Positions 17,997-27,310 of a stretch of 64,000 nucleotides of DNA are shown here, piece by piece. The notes beneath the pieces are model-generated. The model ran no database searches and was not told where the DNA came from. It worked only from the letters and a program-made list of their open reading frames with translations. Position 1 is the first letter of the stretch. Every line of letters starts with the position of its first letter. The position numbers and the translations under genes were made by a program. Source of the DNA: an uncultured Clostridia bacterium (GTDB lineage: Bacteria > Bacillota > Clostridia > Oscillospirales > Acutalibacteraceae); NCBI GenBank assembly GCA_937876375.1, contig CALEHY010000009.1, positions 1 to 64,000 on the forward strand, read 5' to 3'.

Positions 17997-18821
17997 ATGA
18001 ACCCATTAGTTATAGTTTGCGTCATTGTAGCTATAGTTCTACTTGCTGTTTTTCTTTATTCACAAAACAATATTATCGACATAACTGAATATAATATAGT
18101 GCATTCATACGCCAAGGGCAATACAATCGTACACCTTAGTGACCTACATTCAAAGCCATTCAAAAAGGTACTGAGTAAGGTGAAAGCTATTAATCCAAGC
18201 ATTATTGTGATAACTGGCGATTATATCAATGACCATGGTAAAAACAAAGAAAAAATGCTCTCCTTTGGCAAGGAGCTAATAAAGATTGCTCCAGTGTTCT
18301 ATATTACCGGCAATCACGAAAGACGACTTGATTACTTTGATGATTTGATGCAAGAATTAAAAAATATCGGTTTTACTGTACTACTAAATGAAATAACAAA
18401 AATCGATGATATATACATTCTTGGACTAGATGAAAACCAAGCGAATTTTGACGATTACAAGGCTAGAAGAAATGGCACATTCGTATATAAGGATATGTCA
18501 CCATATTTTAGTGAACTAGAAAAATGCGATGGATTTAAGCTAGTATTATCTCATTTTCCAGAAAACTTTGCTGGAATAAAAGAGCTAAATTACAGTCAAT
18601 ACGATTTTGACCTACAATTATCTGGTCACGCACACGGTGGTCAATTTATTATGCCATTTGTTGGTCCATTGTTTTCACCAGGTCAAGGCGTGTTCCCAAA
18701 ATACGCACGAGGCTCATTCGGTGACAGACCAAAGCTCATTGTATCAAGAGGTCTTGGTAATGCAGAATTCCCATTCAGACTGTTTAACCACCCAGAGATA
18801 AATGTAATTAATATAAAATAG
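17997..18821 (+). CDS. Membrane-anchored metallophosphoesterase (YkuE/YaeI-like)
   Basis: A 274-aa calcineurin-like phosphoesterase with an N-terminal membrane helix (about 4-22), so the catalytic domain probably lies outside the membrane. All metal motifs are present: LSDLHS (48-53), ITGDYIND, ITGNHERR, VLSHFPE and SGHAHGGQF. Relatives act on UDP-2,3-diacylglucosamine, lipids or cyclic nucleotides; the substrate here is unknown. It is a single-gene transcript with its own promoter, convergent with yigZ. Confidence 0.88.
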   Translation: MNPLVIVCVIVAIVLLAVFLYSQNNIIDITEYNIVHSYAKGNTIVHLSDLHSKPFKKVLSKVKAINPSIIVITGDYINDHGKNKEKMLSFGKELIKIAPVFYITGNHERRLDYFDDLMQELKNIGFTVLLNEITKIDDIYILGLDENQANFDDYKARRNGTFVYKDMSPYFSELEKCDGFKLVLSHFPENFAGIKELNYSQYDFDLQLSGHAHGGQFIMPFVGPLFSPGQGVFPKYARGSFGDRPKLIVSRGLGNAEFPFRLFNHPEINVINIK

Positions 18822-18826
18822 CAAAG

Positions 18827-18854
18827 CAAGGCAGATGATTAATCATCTGCCTTG
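18827..18854. terminator. Perfect 28-bp palindrome between convergent genes
   Basis: CAAGGCAGATGATT meets its exact reverse complement with no spacer. It sits between the metallophosphoesterase and yigZ stops and includes the last yigZ codons and stop. It probably serves as a bidirectional terminator, although the flanking T-runs are weak on both sides. Confidence 0.65.
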
Positions 18855-19465
18855 TCAAATTTTGACTCAATATATTGAAGAGTGTACTTACCATTACTGA
18901 TATCAGTTAGCTTGTTTTGTAGCTGTTCTACCCTATTTTCTCTAATAGAAAACTGTATCATAACATTATCAGCAAACTGGGTATCAAGCGCATTAGCACC
19001 AAAGTCGGACAAAAGAATATTCATTCTCTCATAAAAGCTATATTCAACACTTACACTCATAACACTGCACTGTGCCATAGTAATGATATGACCAGCCTCA
19101 ACAGCAATCTTTGACGTATGCGAATATGCACGAACAAGACCACCTGCGCCAAGTAGTGTTCCACCAAAATATCTAGTACCAACTACACATAGGTCAGTTA
19201 ATCCCTCTTTTAGCAGAAAGTCAAGCATAGGCACACCAGCAGTGCCACCAGGCTCACCATCATCAGAATATCGCTGAATATTATCCTGTCGCAAAACATA
19301 AGCATACACATTATGTGTAGCGTCCCAATGCTTTGATTTTATTGAATTGATGAATTCTACAGCCTCGTCCTGTGTTTTGACAGGCTTGACATATCCAATA
19401 AACTTCGATTTCTTCTCAATAAAGAAATCATCAGCCTCAAATTCTACTGTTTTGTACTCTTCCAT
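18839..19465 (-). CDS. YigZ/IMPACT family protein
   Basis: A 208-aa protein of the UPF0029/IMPACT family. The N-terminal domain holds the family signature KSKFIGYVKPV, SDDGEPGGTAGVPML (about 65-80) and RYFGGTLLGAGGLVRAYS. The C-terminal ferredoxin-like domain is DUF1949-like. Proposed roles are in translation control, but the bacterial function is not settled. It lies 59 bp after rpmE, behind the rpmE terminator, with a GGAGAG ribosome binding site and no visible promoter of its own. Confidence 0.9.
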   Translation of the reverse strand: MEEYKTVEFEADDFFIEKKSKFIGYVKPVKTQDEAVEFINSIKSKHWDATHNVYAYVLRQDNIQRYSDDGEPGGTAGVPMLDFLLKEGLTDLCVVGTRYFGGTLLGAGGLVRAYSHTSKIAVEAGHIITMAQCSVMSVSVEYSFYERMNILLSDFGANALDTQFADNVMIQFSIRENRVEQLQNKLTDISNGKYTLQYIESKFDKADD

Positions 19466-19482
19466 AACTCTCCAAATAAAAA

Positions 19483-19513
19483 CAAGGCAACAGACTAAAA
19501 TCCGTTGCCTTTA
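19483..19513 (-). terminator. Intrinsic terminator after rpmE
   Basis: Minus strand stem AAGGCAAC / GTTGCCTT, extended with one mismatch, followed by GTTTTTATTT. The U-tract runs straight into the GGAGAG ribosome binding site of yigZ. Confidence 0.82.
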
Positions 19514-19524
19514 TTTTTGATTGA

Positions 19525-19728
19525 TTACGCCTTCTTAGCAATTCTCTTGTTGAATCTATCAACACGTCCACCTGTATCAACAAGCTTTTGCTTACCTGTA
19601 TAGAATGGGTGGCACTTTGAGCAGATATCAACCTTCATATCGCCCTTTGTGCTCTTTGTCTCATAAGTAGCACCACAAGCGCATCTAACTGTACATGTTT
19701 CGTAGTTTGGATGAATTCCGTCCTTCAT
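19525..19728 (-). CDS. rpmE: 50S ribosomal protein L31, zinc-binding form
   Basis: L31 bridges the large subunit and the 30S head. The 67-aa product is the four-cysteine (zinc-containing) type: CACG near residues 16-19 and CSKC near 36-39, with HPFYTGKQKLVDTGGRVDRF, the family C-terminal signature. Zinc-containing L31 is normally made under zinc sufficiency and replaced by a Cys-free paralogue when zinc is low. AGGTG precedes the ATG, and it has its own promoter and terminator. Confidence 0.98.
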   Translation of the reverse strand: MKDGIHPNYETCTVRCACGATYETKSTKGDMKVDICSKCHPFYTGKQKLVDTGGRVDRFNKRIAKKA

Positions 19729-19763
19729 TAACTTTCACCTCACTTAATCTCATAACGTTGTGT

Positions 19764-19792
19764 ATTATAACAAAGGTGTAACAAAAAAGCAA
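19764..19792 (-). promoter_or_regulatory. Extended -10 promoter for rpmE
   Basis: Minus strand TTGCTT (19787-19792), 17-nt spacer, TATAAT (19764-19769) preceded by TGT. A weak A/T-rich hairpin at 19783-19802 after addA overlaps the -35 box and may act as the operon terminator. Confidence 0.75.
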
Positions 19793-19806
19793 GTCTTTTT
19801 TTTAAT

Positions 19807-22800
19807 TTATTTATAAATACAACACTTATCTAGCGAAAAGGAGTATAAAGTTGCTTCTTTTACACTCTTCGACAAAGCCTTTGACACAGCAGATTTGTAG
19901 AACATAATCTGCTTGTTGTATCTATCAAGAAGTTCTTCTTCGCTGCTTACCTTATCAGTCTTGTAATCAACAAGTACTAGCTCGCCATCCTCCTCGAACA
20001 CACAATCTGCAATTCCTTGAACGAGCACTTTGTCATCAAATTCTGTATCCTCAAGCTCAGATGCTGCAACAAACGACGACAAACTAATTTCACGATAAAT
20101 ATTGTTTGATGAAAGCATTCGATTAGCCAAATCAGAATTAAAGAATGTGTTTAGTTTTTGTCTATTCAAGGAGCTTGCTTGTAGCTCTGTTATGTGTCCT
20201 AGCTCGGTCAAACGTTCGATTTCGCTATCCAAATCATTCTTTGCATTAGTATAATCACAATACTGCATAAATGCATGCATAGCTGTACCCTTTTGTGCTG
20301 GTGAAAGACCATCATCCATATACGCTGGTTTTGACAACGCAAAATAAGAGTAATTCTCGACACTATCATCTAAAGAAGAAGCCGTACGCTTTGATACAAA
20401 GCCAGAAAGCTCTGCTCTGTCATATTTGTACTGTAATTTCTCTGATATTTCGTTAACTAAATCAATATCGTAATCTATCACATCTTCTTGAATTATATCG
20501 TCAATCATGCCATAGTCAAGGATTTCAACAGATAATGAAGAATTAGTAGCACTTGGTAGAATATCGACTTCACACATATTACGAAGCATTGAACCATCTT
20601 TATGTATCAACGCTGATAATAAGATGAAATCTCCATCATTTTGAATACGCTTTGCAATAAATGGATTAATTTTGTTATCAATAAGCTTCTTTGATAATGT
20701 ATCAATATGTTTTTCGATATTATCGAGAGAAATAACTGATATAAACTGTTCCTTGGCTCTGGTCAAAGCAACATATAGGACACGCAAGTTCTCACTCATC
20801 ATAGCTGTCAAATTCATGTCCTTAATGGCAGAATATTGTAGCGAATTATATCGATACATTAACTCCTCATTATGCACCTTTAAGCCAACACCATATTTGT
20901 CATTAAGCTGAATTTGATTAGTTAACTCTTGCAAATTATACTTATGATCAGCATTTGCAAGAATAACAACTGGAAACTCTAGTCCTTTTGACTTGTGAAC
21001 TGTCATGAACTGAACAGAATTAGTATCAGTCTGCTTTAGCTCTGCGCTTTCCACATTAAGCTTTGAATCGATGATAGAATCAAGATATCTAACAAATGCA
21101 GTTAACCCAATATTTTCACCATTATCAAAAGACTTCGCAATATCAATTAACTTGTTGACATTTTGCTTTCTTTGTTCTGCATTACCCATAGCAGAGATTA
21201 GCGACAAATATGAGGTATCACTAATTATTTGTCTAATGAACGACTCAACACTCATTGAGGCTGCGTAATTTCTGTACTTATCTATATCTTTTATAAATGC
21301 AGAGAATGTATCATCATTAATAATTGATGAATACAAATTGTTATAGCGATATTTAACCTTTGCACTAGAAATTTCATCAACAGTATAGCCATAAAACACT
21401 GACATTAATGTTGATAGCAACGGAATATCCTGTGTAGGATTGTCGATAGTTCTCAATAAAGAAATAAGAATAGCAACCTCATTGTTATCGAACAAATTAG
21501 TCTTGTTATTCGACACTACTGGTATTCCGTATTTTGAAAATACTGTTCTGTATGCATTCAAAACATTGCTGGTAGATCTAAATAGAATTGCAATATCGCC
21601 AAAATTTATAGGTCTGTATATTGAACCCTCACGAATAATTTCTTTAGATTCAATCTTTTTGATAATCATTTGAGCGACTTGCTCTGCCTCATATTCAAAT
21701 GGGTCACAGTCCTCTTTTGTTTCGACAAGCTTTATTTGAGCACATGGAACATCAGTATCCTTGTAATCAGAGCCATAATTTAAATAATTATCCTCGTTAT
21801 ATTCTAGCTCGCCAATCTTTGTCGACATAATATTAGAAAAAACAAAGTTTACATAGTCACATATTCCCTTTCTAGATCTGAAATTCATATCTAGAATTAT
21901 TTTTTGTCTATCATCAATGTTGTCCTCATCATAAAGAGAATATGACATACGCTTGTCATTAAAGATTTTTGGCATTGCGAGTCTAAAGCGATAGATACTT
22001 TGTTTCACATCACCAACCATAAATCTATTAAAGCCATTTGACAGCATTTTAAACAATGTGTCCTGTGCAGAGTTTGTATCCTGATACTCGTCAACAAGTA
22101 TCTCTGCAAAATTGTTCTTGTAATCCTCTGCCAGCTCTGTTCTAGTAATAATGCCATCATCATAGTTAAAGAGCAAATCAATCGCAAAATGCATAATATC
22201 AGAAAAATTATACGCATTCATATCCTTTTTCATTTCCAGCATTTTGTCACCAAAATCCTTTACTATCTCACACAGGAGATTAAGTATAGGATATAGATAC
22301 TCACAGTCTTGTCTATATTCATCGGCTGTAGCTGTGACAAGAGGAGCAATCTCTTTTGAAAGAATATTCTTGTACAAATCTCTGTTGCTAGAAATGATTG
22401 ATTTTGCAGTACTTTTCTTTCTTGTCATTGTGACAAAGGATATATTATCAACAGCATTTTTTAGTTCATCCCATGATGAAAGAGCAGATTTATCAATCTT
22501 ATCAAAAATATCAAAATCACTTTCTAGTACATATATTAAATCATCATACGCTTCATCATCAAATGATAACAAATCCTTTGACGATGAAATAATATCCTTT
22601 GCTACTTTACAAGATTCAATGATTTCACTAACAATATACTGTTTTAGCTCACTATCATCAATAGAAATATTTGGATCGTAGCAGGCACTAACATTCTTTA
22701 ACCATTCATATGGGAATGGCTGTGACATAATATATCTGTATATCAGCTTAATAGATTGAGAAAGATTGGAGTCATTTTTTGTTGATGATAGTAGTTCAAC

Positions 22801-23271
22801 AAGAGCCCTAAATTCCTCTTTATTATCGTCATATAGAGCCTCAATTACCTCATTAACAGCATTCTCCTCAATAAGCACAGACTCGCTCTCATCAAGAATT
22901 TTGAAATCTTGTGATATATCTAGTTTAAAGAAATACTCCCTAACTAAATTAATGCAAAACGAGTCTATAGTGCAAATGCTTGCATTAGGCAAAAGCGAAA
23001 TTTGTTTAATGATGTTACTATCATTAACATTCGTTTTATTAAGCTCATTAAGAGATTTCGATATTCTATTTTTCATCTCTGCAGCAGCAGCGTTAGTAAA
23101 TGTTACAACTAGTAGCTTGTCAACGTCAACTGGATTAATTTCATCAGTAATAAGTTTTACAACACGCTCAACTAAAACAGCTGTCTTGCCAGAGCCTGCA
23201 GCAGCGCTAACGAGAATGTTCTTGCCACGAGCATTAATAGCGTTTTGTTGGTCAGGTGTCCAATTAGGCAT
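19807..23271 (-). CDS. addA: ATP-dependent helicase/nuclease subunit A (AddA)
   Basis: AddA is the UvrD-type helicase-nuclease of the Gram-positive RecBCD counterpart, which resects double-strand breaks. The 1154 aa show motif I SAAAGSGKTAVLVERVV (near residues 22-38), motif II VDEYQDTN, motif III VGDVKQSIYRFR, motif IV DMNFRS, motif V TVHKSKGLEFPVVI and motif VI LYVALTRAKE. The C-terminal RecB nuclease follows (GTAMHAFMQY; GIADCVFEEDGELVLVDYKTDK region). ATG 23271 fits GGAGG 9 nt upstream better than an earlier GTG. It overlaps addB by 8 bp. Confidence 0.97.
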   Translation of the reverse strand: MPNWTPDQQNAINARGKNILVSAAAGSGKTAVLVERVVKLITDEINPVDVDKLLVVTFTNAAAAEMKNRISKSLNELNKTNVNDSNIIKQISLLPNASICTIDSFCINLVREYFFKLDISQDFKILDESESVLIEENAVNEVIEALYDDNKEEFRALVELLSSTKNDSNLSQSIKLIYRYIMSQPFPYEWLKNVSACYDPNISIDDSELKQYIVSEIIESCKVAKDIISSSKDLLSFDDEAYDDLIYVLESDFDIFDKIDKSALSSWDELKNAVDNISFVTMTRKKSTAKSIISSNRDLYKNILSKEIAPLVTATADEYRQDCEYLYPILNLLCEIVKDFGDKMLEMKKDMNAYNFSDIMHFAIDLLFNYDDGIITRTELAEDYKNNFAEILVDEYQDTNSAQDTLFKMLSNGFNRFMVGDVKQSIYRFRLAMPKIFNDKRMSYSLYDEDNIDDRQKIILDMNFRSRKGICDYVNFVFSNIMSTKIGELEYNEDNYLNYGSDYKDTDVPCAQIKLVETKEDCDPFEYEAEQVAQMIIKKIESKEIIREGSIYRPINFGDIAILFRSTSNVLNAYRTVFSKYGIPVVSNNKTNLFDNNEVAILISLLRTIDNPTQDIPLLSTLMSVFYGYTVDEISSAKVKYRYNNLYSSIINDDTFSAFIKDIDKYRNYAASMSVESFIRQIISDTSYLSLISAMGNAEQRKQNVNKLIDIAKSFDNGENIGLTAFVRYLDSIIDSKLNVESAELKQTDTNSVQFMTVHKSKGLEFPVVILANADHKYNLQELTNQIQLNDKYGVGLKVHNEELMYRYNSLQYSAIKDMNLTAMMSENLRVLYVALTRAKEQFISVISLDNIEKHIDTLSKKLIDNKINPFIAKRIQNDGDFILLSALIHKDGSMLRNMCEVDILPSATNSSLSVEILDYGMIDDIIQEDVIDYDIDLVNEISEKLQYKYDRAELSGFVSKRTASSLDDSVENYSYFALSKPAYMDDGLSPAQKGTAMHAFMQYCDYTNAKNDLDSEIERLTELGHITELQASSLNRQKLNTFFNSDLANRMLSSNNIYREISLSSFVAASELEDTEFDDKVLVQGIADCVFEEDGELVLVDYKTDKVSSEEELLDRYNKQIMFYKSAVSKALSKSVKEATLYSFSLDKCCIYK

Positions 23272-26200
23272 TGTCACATTCCTCCTTTAGCTTATTCATT
23301 GCTTGGGCATCATCTAGCTGTTCTAGTTCCCTTGTGGTAACCTCTCTAAAATTCATGCACACATTGCTATAATCGCAGAATTCACAAGTTTTATCGTGGT
23401 GCTTTCCATTTACTGGATTTGGTGAAATCAGACCATTATGAAGGCTGTCACCCATAGATATAATAAGACTATCGACCTTGCGAGATATCATTCCAAGCTC
23501 TGCGAGTGATGCAAGGCTACCTGTAAGTCCCTTTGATTTAGTCATTTTGACAGGAATGAATTTTCCAGTTAAATCATGTTCCATATGAACAGCAAGCTCA
23601 TTTTCATCATCGTTAAGAATAATACCCTTCATCTTGTAATTAGAATTATCCTTTGAGTTTAAATCCTTATCACTTGGATTTCTGTCTAAATTTTCAACAG
23701 ACTTCGCACTGTGCATATACAAAACTCCTGATGAAACACCAGAAAGCTCATGGTTATCCTCACAAAGCGCAAACAAATATATGAACATTTGAAGATTTAA
23801 TCCATAGAGAATATCGCTTAACAAGAATTTTTTGTCACCACTCTTGTAGTCAACGACACGGACATAGGTCAATCCGTTCTCTTCAAAAGTATCAACTCTA
23901 TCGATTGAGCCTCTTATCTCAATACTGCCTCCATCAGACAAGGTCAAATGCTTCGACTTGACTGGCTCATCATCAGTACCATTACCAATCTTCAACTCAA
24001 ATGCCTTTGGTTCAAAATCAGACTGTAGGAATTCATCCCTCAATCTCTTAACAACAGACACAAGAATACGAGATAATCGCATAAATTGATATATAAATCT
24101 AGGTGTGAATTCACTAGAATCACCCATCTTTGTTGTCATAAAATCATTAAGCAGTTCGTTAACGATATCGGTAATCTCACTGTCTTCAAGAGTTACTAGA
24201 CCATCCTTGCCTTTTAGAGAAATCAGCTGTTCTAATACATAGTGAATAACTGTACCGGTCTGCATTGGATCCATTTCTGCCTTGGTGCGTGGTCGAGCAT
24301 TAATACCAAATTTGCAAAAATATCTAAACGCACAATTATAGTAATCCTCTACACGAGACGCAGAAAGATACATATTGTTTTTGAATAAATCTTTTGCTGT
24401 ATTTTTATCATTAATTACGACTGGTTCATTCTTCACAAGTCGTTCTACAGCAGACAATCTATTCTTATATCCATCAACACTTTCAAAATACTTCTTAAGG
24501 GATGATATTTCTTTATTAGGAATAGTATATGAAGAAGCAAGAATGTCAAATGCGTTATCAATACTCTCAATCTTATCAATTATACTTTCATCTGATGAGG
24601 TAATTGTATCAATACCGTTAAACATATCACGAATACTAGTGATAATAGAAGACTCAATAGAAGAGCCATTATATGTAACATATAGCTTTTCTGATGCAGA
24701 GGACAAAGCCATATAGGCAAAATACTTCTCCTGTGCATTAAATGTTTCGCCATATGAATACAGCTTAAAATCATTGTTGATTAAATCTAATCTATCATTT
24801 TGGCTGAGCAAACCAGATGACAGAACATTTTGAGGGAATTCGCCCTCATTAGCACCAAGAATAAATACAACCTTTGGGTTGTCACAACGAATTCTATCAG
24901 CAGAGCCAAGCTGAACATTATCTAGTCCAGTAGGAATAGAGCCCAAATCCTCATTCGATACCATCAAATTGAAAAGTCTATAGAATTCTTTTGGTGAAAC
25001 AATCTCATCCTCTGTGATAGTAGCAAGCTTGTCTAGGATATCCATCAGCAAATCCCATACTCTACCCTGCTCAGATGCCAAGGCTGACTTACCATTACGC
25101 TCCAATGAATAAGCCATGTCACGAAGCCTATCATTGGCACCAAAAGATAATAACGCATAGTAAATCGCAGTACAGATTTCTTTACAATTCTTTGATTTAA
25201 TCTTACTAGAAAATTTTTGAAGTCTAGTAATCACATAATCTCTTGACTCATTGATATCATCAAGCAAAGCTTTATCTTCTTCGCTTATATTCTCAACAAA
25301 GCCACGAGTTGACTGTGTAAATGGTGTTTTCCATTTTGAGCCATTAATATTCCATAGAAAAGTATAGTTTTCCAGCGTATTAACCTTATCGTTATCAAGG
25401 TTTGTTAATCCAGTCTTTAACAGTGAAAAGATATCATCACTACGATATGAATAAATAACAGACCTCAAAAGGAAATTAACAAACATAATAACTGGTTGAG
25501 TTGAAATCTGCTGTCTTTCATCATTGAAGAAAGGCACTCCAAAGCGCAAAAATGATGATTTGAGCTCATTTTCATACTTATCCATCTCACGACAAATAAC
25601 TGTTATATCAGATGCTCTATAGCCTTTTCTGAGCAATCTGGATACAGACCTAGCAACATAGTCACATTCATCGCTAAGACTATTTGAGCAAAAGATATTA
25701 ATATCATCACCAATATAATCGATAATCTTATCATTTGATGAAAACACATTTGATTCAATAGCCTTAATATTCTCACTCTTAAATCTCTTTGGAACATCAA
25801 GAATAATAGGCTCTTTAACTTCTACATTAATTTTCTTTGCTACGTCATTGAGGATAGCAATATTGCTATTAATATATGAAAACAGATTGTATTTATCTTG
25901 ATTAATATACGAATCAGTACAAAATGTGATATATACGGCCTTTGCTTGTTTTAGAATAACCTCAATAATTTTGTATTCTTGTGCAACAAAGCCAGAAAAT
26001 CCATCAATAAATACATATCTATCCTTGAAATAATCTACCTTTAGTAGTTGGTGATATAGTTCGGTTAATTCATTGGCACTATCAAGATATTTATCCTTAA
26101 TCAAAGCATCATAAGCATCGATAATTAGTGCAATATCCTTTAATTTTCTGGACAAAATCTCCTTATCGGTATTGTTTGATGCCTTAATAATATCATCAGT

Positions 26201-26596
26201 TGATACACGACAACTCTTCATCTCGTCGTATACCTTGATAGCCGAAGTAATAAATGAATTATTATTGCAATTATTGAACAAAGAAAGACCATCAGAGACG
26301 GTCTCGATAGCCTTTTTCATCATTACAGCCTTTGCACCCTTTGACAAAACTGGCAAAGAGCTATTGCCATAAATATTATGTATTTCACTTGTCAAACGAG
26401 AAAATGATGAGTTTTGGGCGCAGTTCACCTTGCTTTCACCCAAATCCTCAAGTAGTCTTCGTTCGGCAATAAATGAGAATTGCTCCGGAGTGATGAGCAA
26501 GATATCATCTTCACCTGTATCTACAAGTTTTTTGATAGATGAAAATACATATTCAGTTTTACCATAACCTGCTCTACCGAGCACAAGCTGTAGCAT
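23264..26596 (-). CDS. addB: ATP-dependent helicase/nuclease subunit B (AddB)
   Basis: The AddB partner, 1110 aa: a degenerate SF1 fold with Walker A GRAGYGKT (residues 7-14), Chi-scanning core and C-terminal RecB-type nuclease (RVVDYKSGDKKF). The four cysteines for the iron-sulfur staple are present: one in EDYYNCAFRY and three in CEFCDYSNVC near the C-terminus, the pattern known for Bacillus AddB. The order addB-addA is standard. Start ATG 26596 is 3 bp after the DUF2461 gene. Confidence 0.96.
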   Translation of the reverse strand: MLQLVLGRAGYGKTEYVFSSIKKLVDTGEDDILLITPEQFSFIAERRLLEDLGESKVNCAQNSSFSRLTSEIHNIYGNSSLPVLSKGAKAVMMKKAIETVSDGLSLFNNCNNNSFITSAIKVYDEMKSCRVSTDDIIKASNNTDKEILSRKLKDIALIIDAYDALIKDKYLDSANELTELYHQLLKVDYFKDRYVFIDGFSGFVAQEYKIIEVILKQAKAVYITFCTDSYINQDKYNLFSYINSNIAILNDVAKKINVEVKEPIILDVPKRFKSENIKAIESNVFSSNDKIIDYIGDDINIFCSNSLSDECDYVARSVSRLLRKGYRASDITVICREMDKYENELKSSFLRFGVPFFNDERQQISTQPVIMFVNFLLRSVIYSYRSDDIFSLLKTGLTNLDNDKVNTLENYTFLWNINGSKWKTPFTQSTRGFVENISEEDKALLDDINESRDYVITRLQKFSSKIKSKNCKEICTAIYYALLSFGANDRLRDMAYSLERNGKSALASEQGRVWDLLMDILDKLATITEDEIVSPKEFYRLFNLMVSNEDLGSIPTGLDNVQLGSADRIRCDNPKVVFILGANEGEFPQNVLSSGLLSQNDRLDLINNDFKLYSYGETFNAQEKYFAYMALSSASEKLYVTYNGSSIESSIITSIRDMFNGIDTITSSDESIIDKIESIDNAFDILASSYTIPNKEISSLKKYFESVDGYKNRLSAVERLVKNEPVVINDKNTAKDLFKNNMYLSASRVEDYYNCAFRYFCKFGINARPRTKAEMDPMQTGTVIHYVLEQLISLKGKDGLVTLEDSEITDIVNELLNDFMTTKMGDSSEFTPRFIYQFMRLSRILVSVVKRLRDEFLQSDFEPKAFELKIGNGTDDEPVKSKHLTLSDGGSIEIRGSIDRVDTFEENGLTYVRVVDYKSGDKKFLLSDILYGLNLQMFIYLFALCEDNHELSGVSSGVLYMHSAKSVENLDRNPSDKDLNSKDNSNYKMKGIILNDDENELAVHMEHDLTGKFIPVKMTKSKGLTGSLASLAELGMISRKVDSLIISMGDSLHNGLISPNPVNGKHHDKTCEFCDYSNVCMNFREVTTRELEQLDDAQAMNKLKEECDNA

Positions 26597-26599
26597 ATG

Positions 26600-27310
26600 T
26601 TATTCCTCTGCTTTAATTAGTCCTTCAAATAGCATTCTTTCGTATGCTTCCATCATAAATTCATACATAGGTCTAGCGATATCAAAAGCTAGCCTCATTT
26701 CATCAATCAAGGCTGTTGAACCTATTCTTGAAATATCAAACGAATTGTATGTGAATGCCATATTCTTTGCAAGCAAAAATGGTTTTAGCTCCTCTGGAGC
26801 ATCTGGATACTTTTCTTTTTTATAATAATCACGACACTCAAAGCTAAATCCAGCATCAGCACAAGCCTTTACTGCAAGCATAAAACGCTTTGGCTGCTCC
26901 ATAATCATCTCATGCACAACACGAAAATGTGATGCAGTCCAGGTCCAAAAAACTAGACCATAGCCAATACTATTTGGATAAAACTCAAAATAATAAAATG
27001 GGGCATTTGGGTATTCCTTCTTATATCGTCTAAAGAATACCCACATATTCTCTCTGTACTTAACCTTTGAACGATTGCCACGAGTATCACGATGAATTCG
27101 AGATACAGCACGAACTGGATCAAGATACATTTTGTCATCAATATCGTATAACACATCAGACATATCAAGTACCATCTGACGAAGTGGAACAGTGATGCCT
27201 TGTTTTAGTTGTTCCTTATGTTCCTCGTAGAAGCTACGTGAGTCGTTAAAGCAGTTTAGACACAACAGCTCCATAGCCTCTGGAGTAATACCACTGTAGT
27301 TATAATTCAT
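26600..27310 (-). CDS. DUF2461 family protein
   Basis: A 236-aa protein of the DUF2461 family (TIGR02453 type). Typical segments are seen: SRIHRDTRGNRSKVKYRENM (about 70-89), then YYFEFYPNSIGYGLVFW and a C-terminal region with LKPFLLAKNMAF. The biochemical role is unknown. Its start codon shares one base with the stop of the PLP lyase-like gene (TAATG), and addB follows 3 bp later. Confidence 0.83.
   Translation of the reverse strand: MNYNYSGITPEAMELLCLNCFNDSRSFYEEHKEQLKQGITVPLRQMVLDMSDVLYDIDDKMYLDPVRAVSRIHRDTRGNRSKVKYRENMWVFFRRYKKEYPNAPFYYFEFYPNSIGYGLVFWTWTASHFRVVHEMIMEQPKRFMLAVKACADAGFSFECRDYYKKEKYPDAPEELKPFLLAKNMAFTYNSFDISRIGSTALIDEMRLAFDIARPMYEFMMEAYERMLFEGLIKAEE

Noticed and set aside
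22244..22681. 145-codon plus-strand frame within addA
   Set aside because: It is antisense to conserved addA sequence, has no recognisable domain and a composition typical of a shadow frame.
22766..23290. 174-codon plus-strand open frame opposite the addA start
   Set aside because: It is fully antisense to the conserved AddA motif I region, has low-complexity Ser-rich translation and no ribosome binding site.
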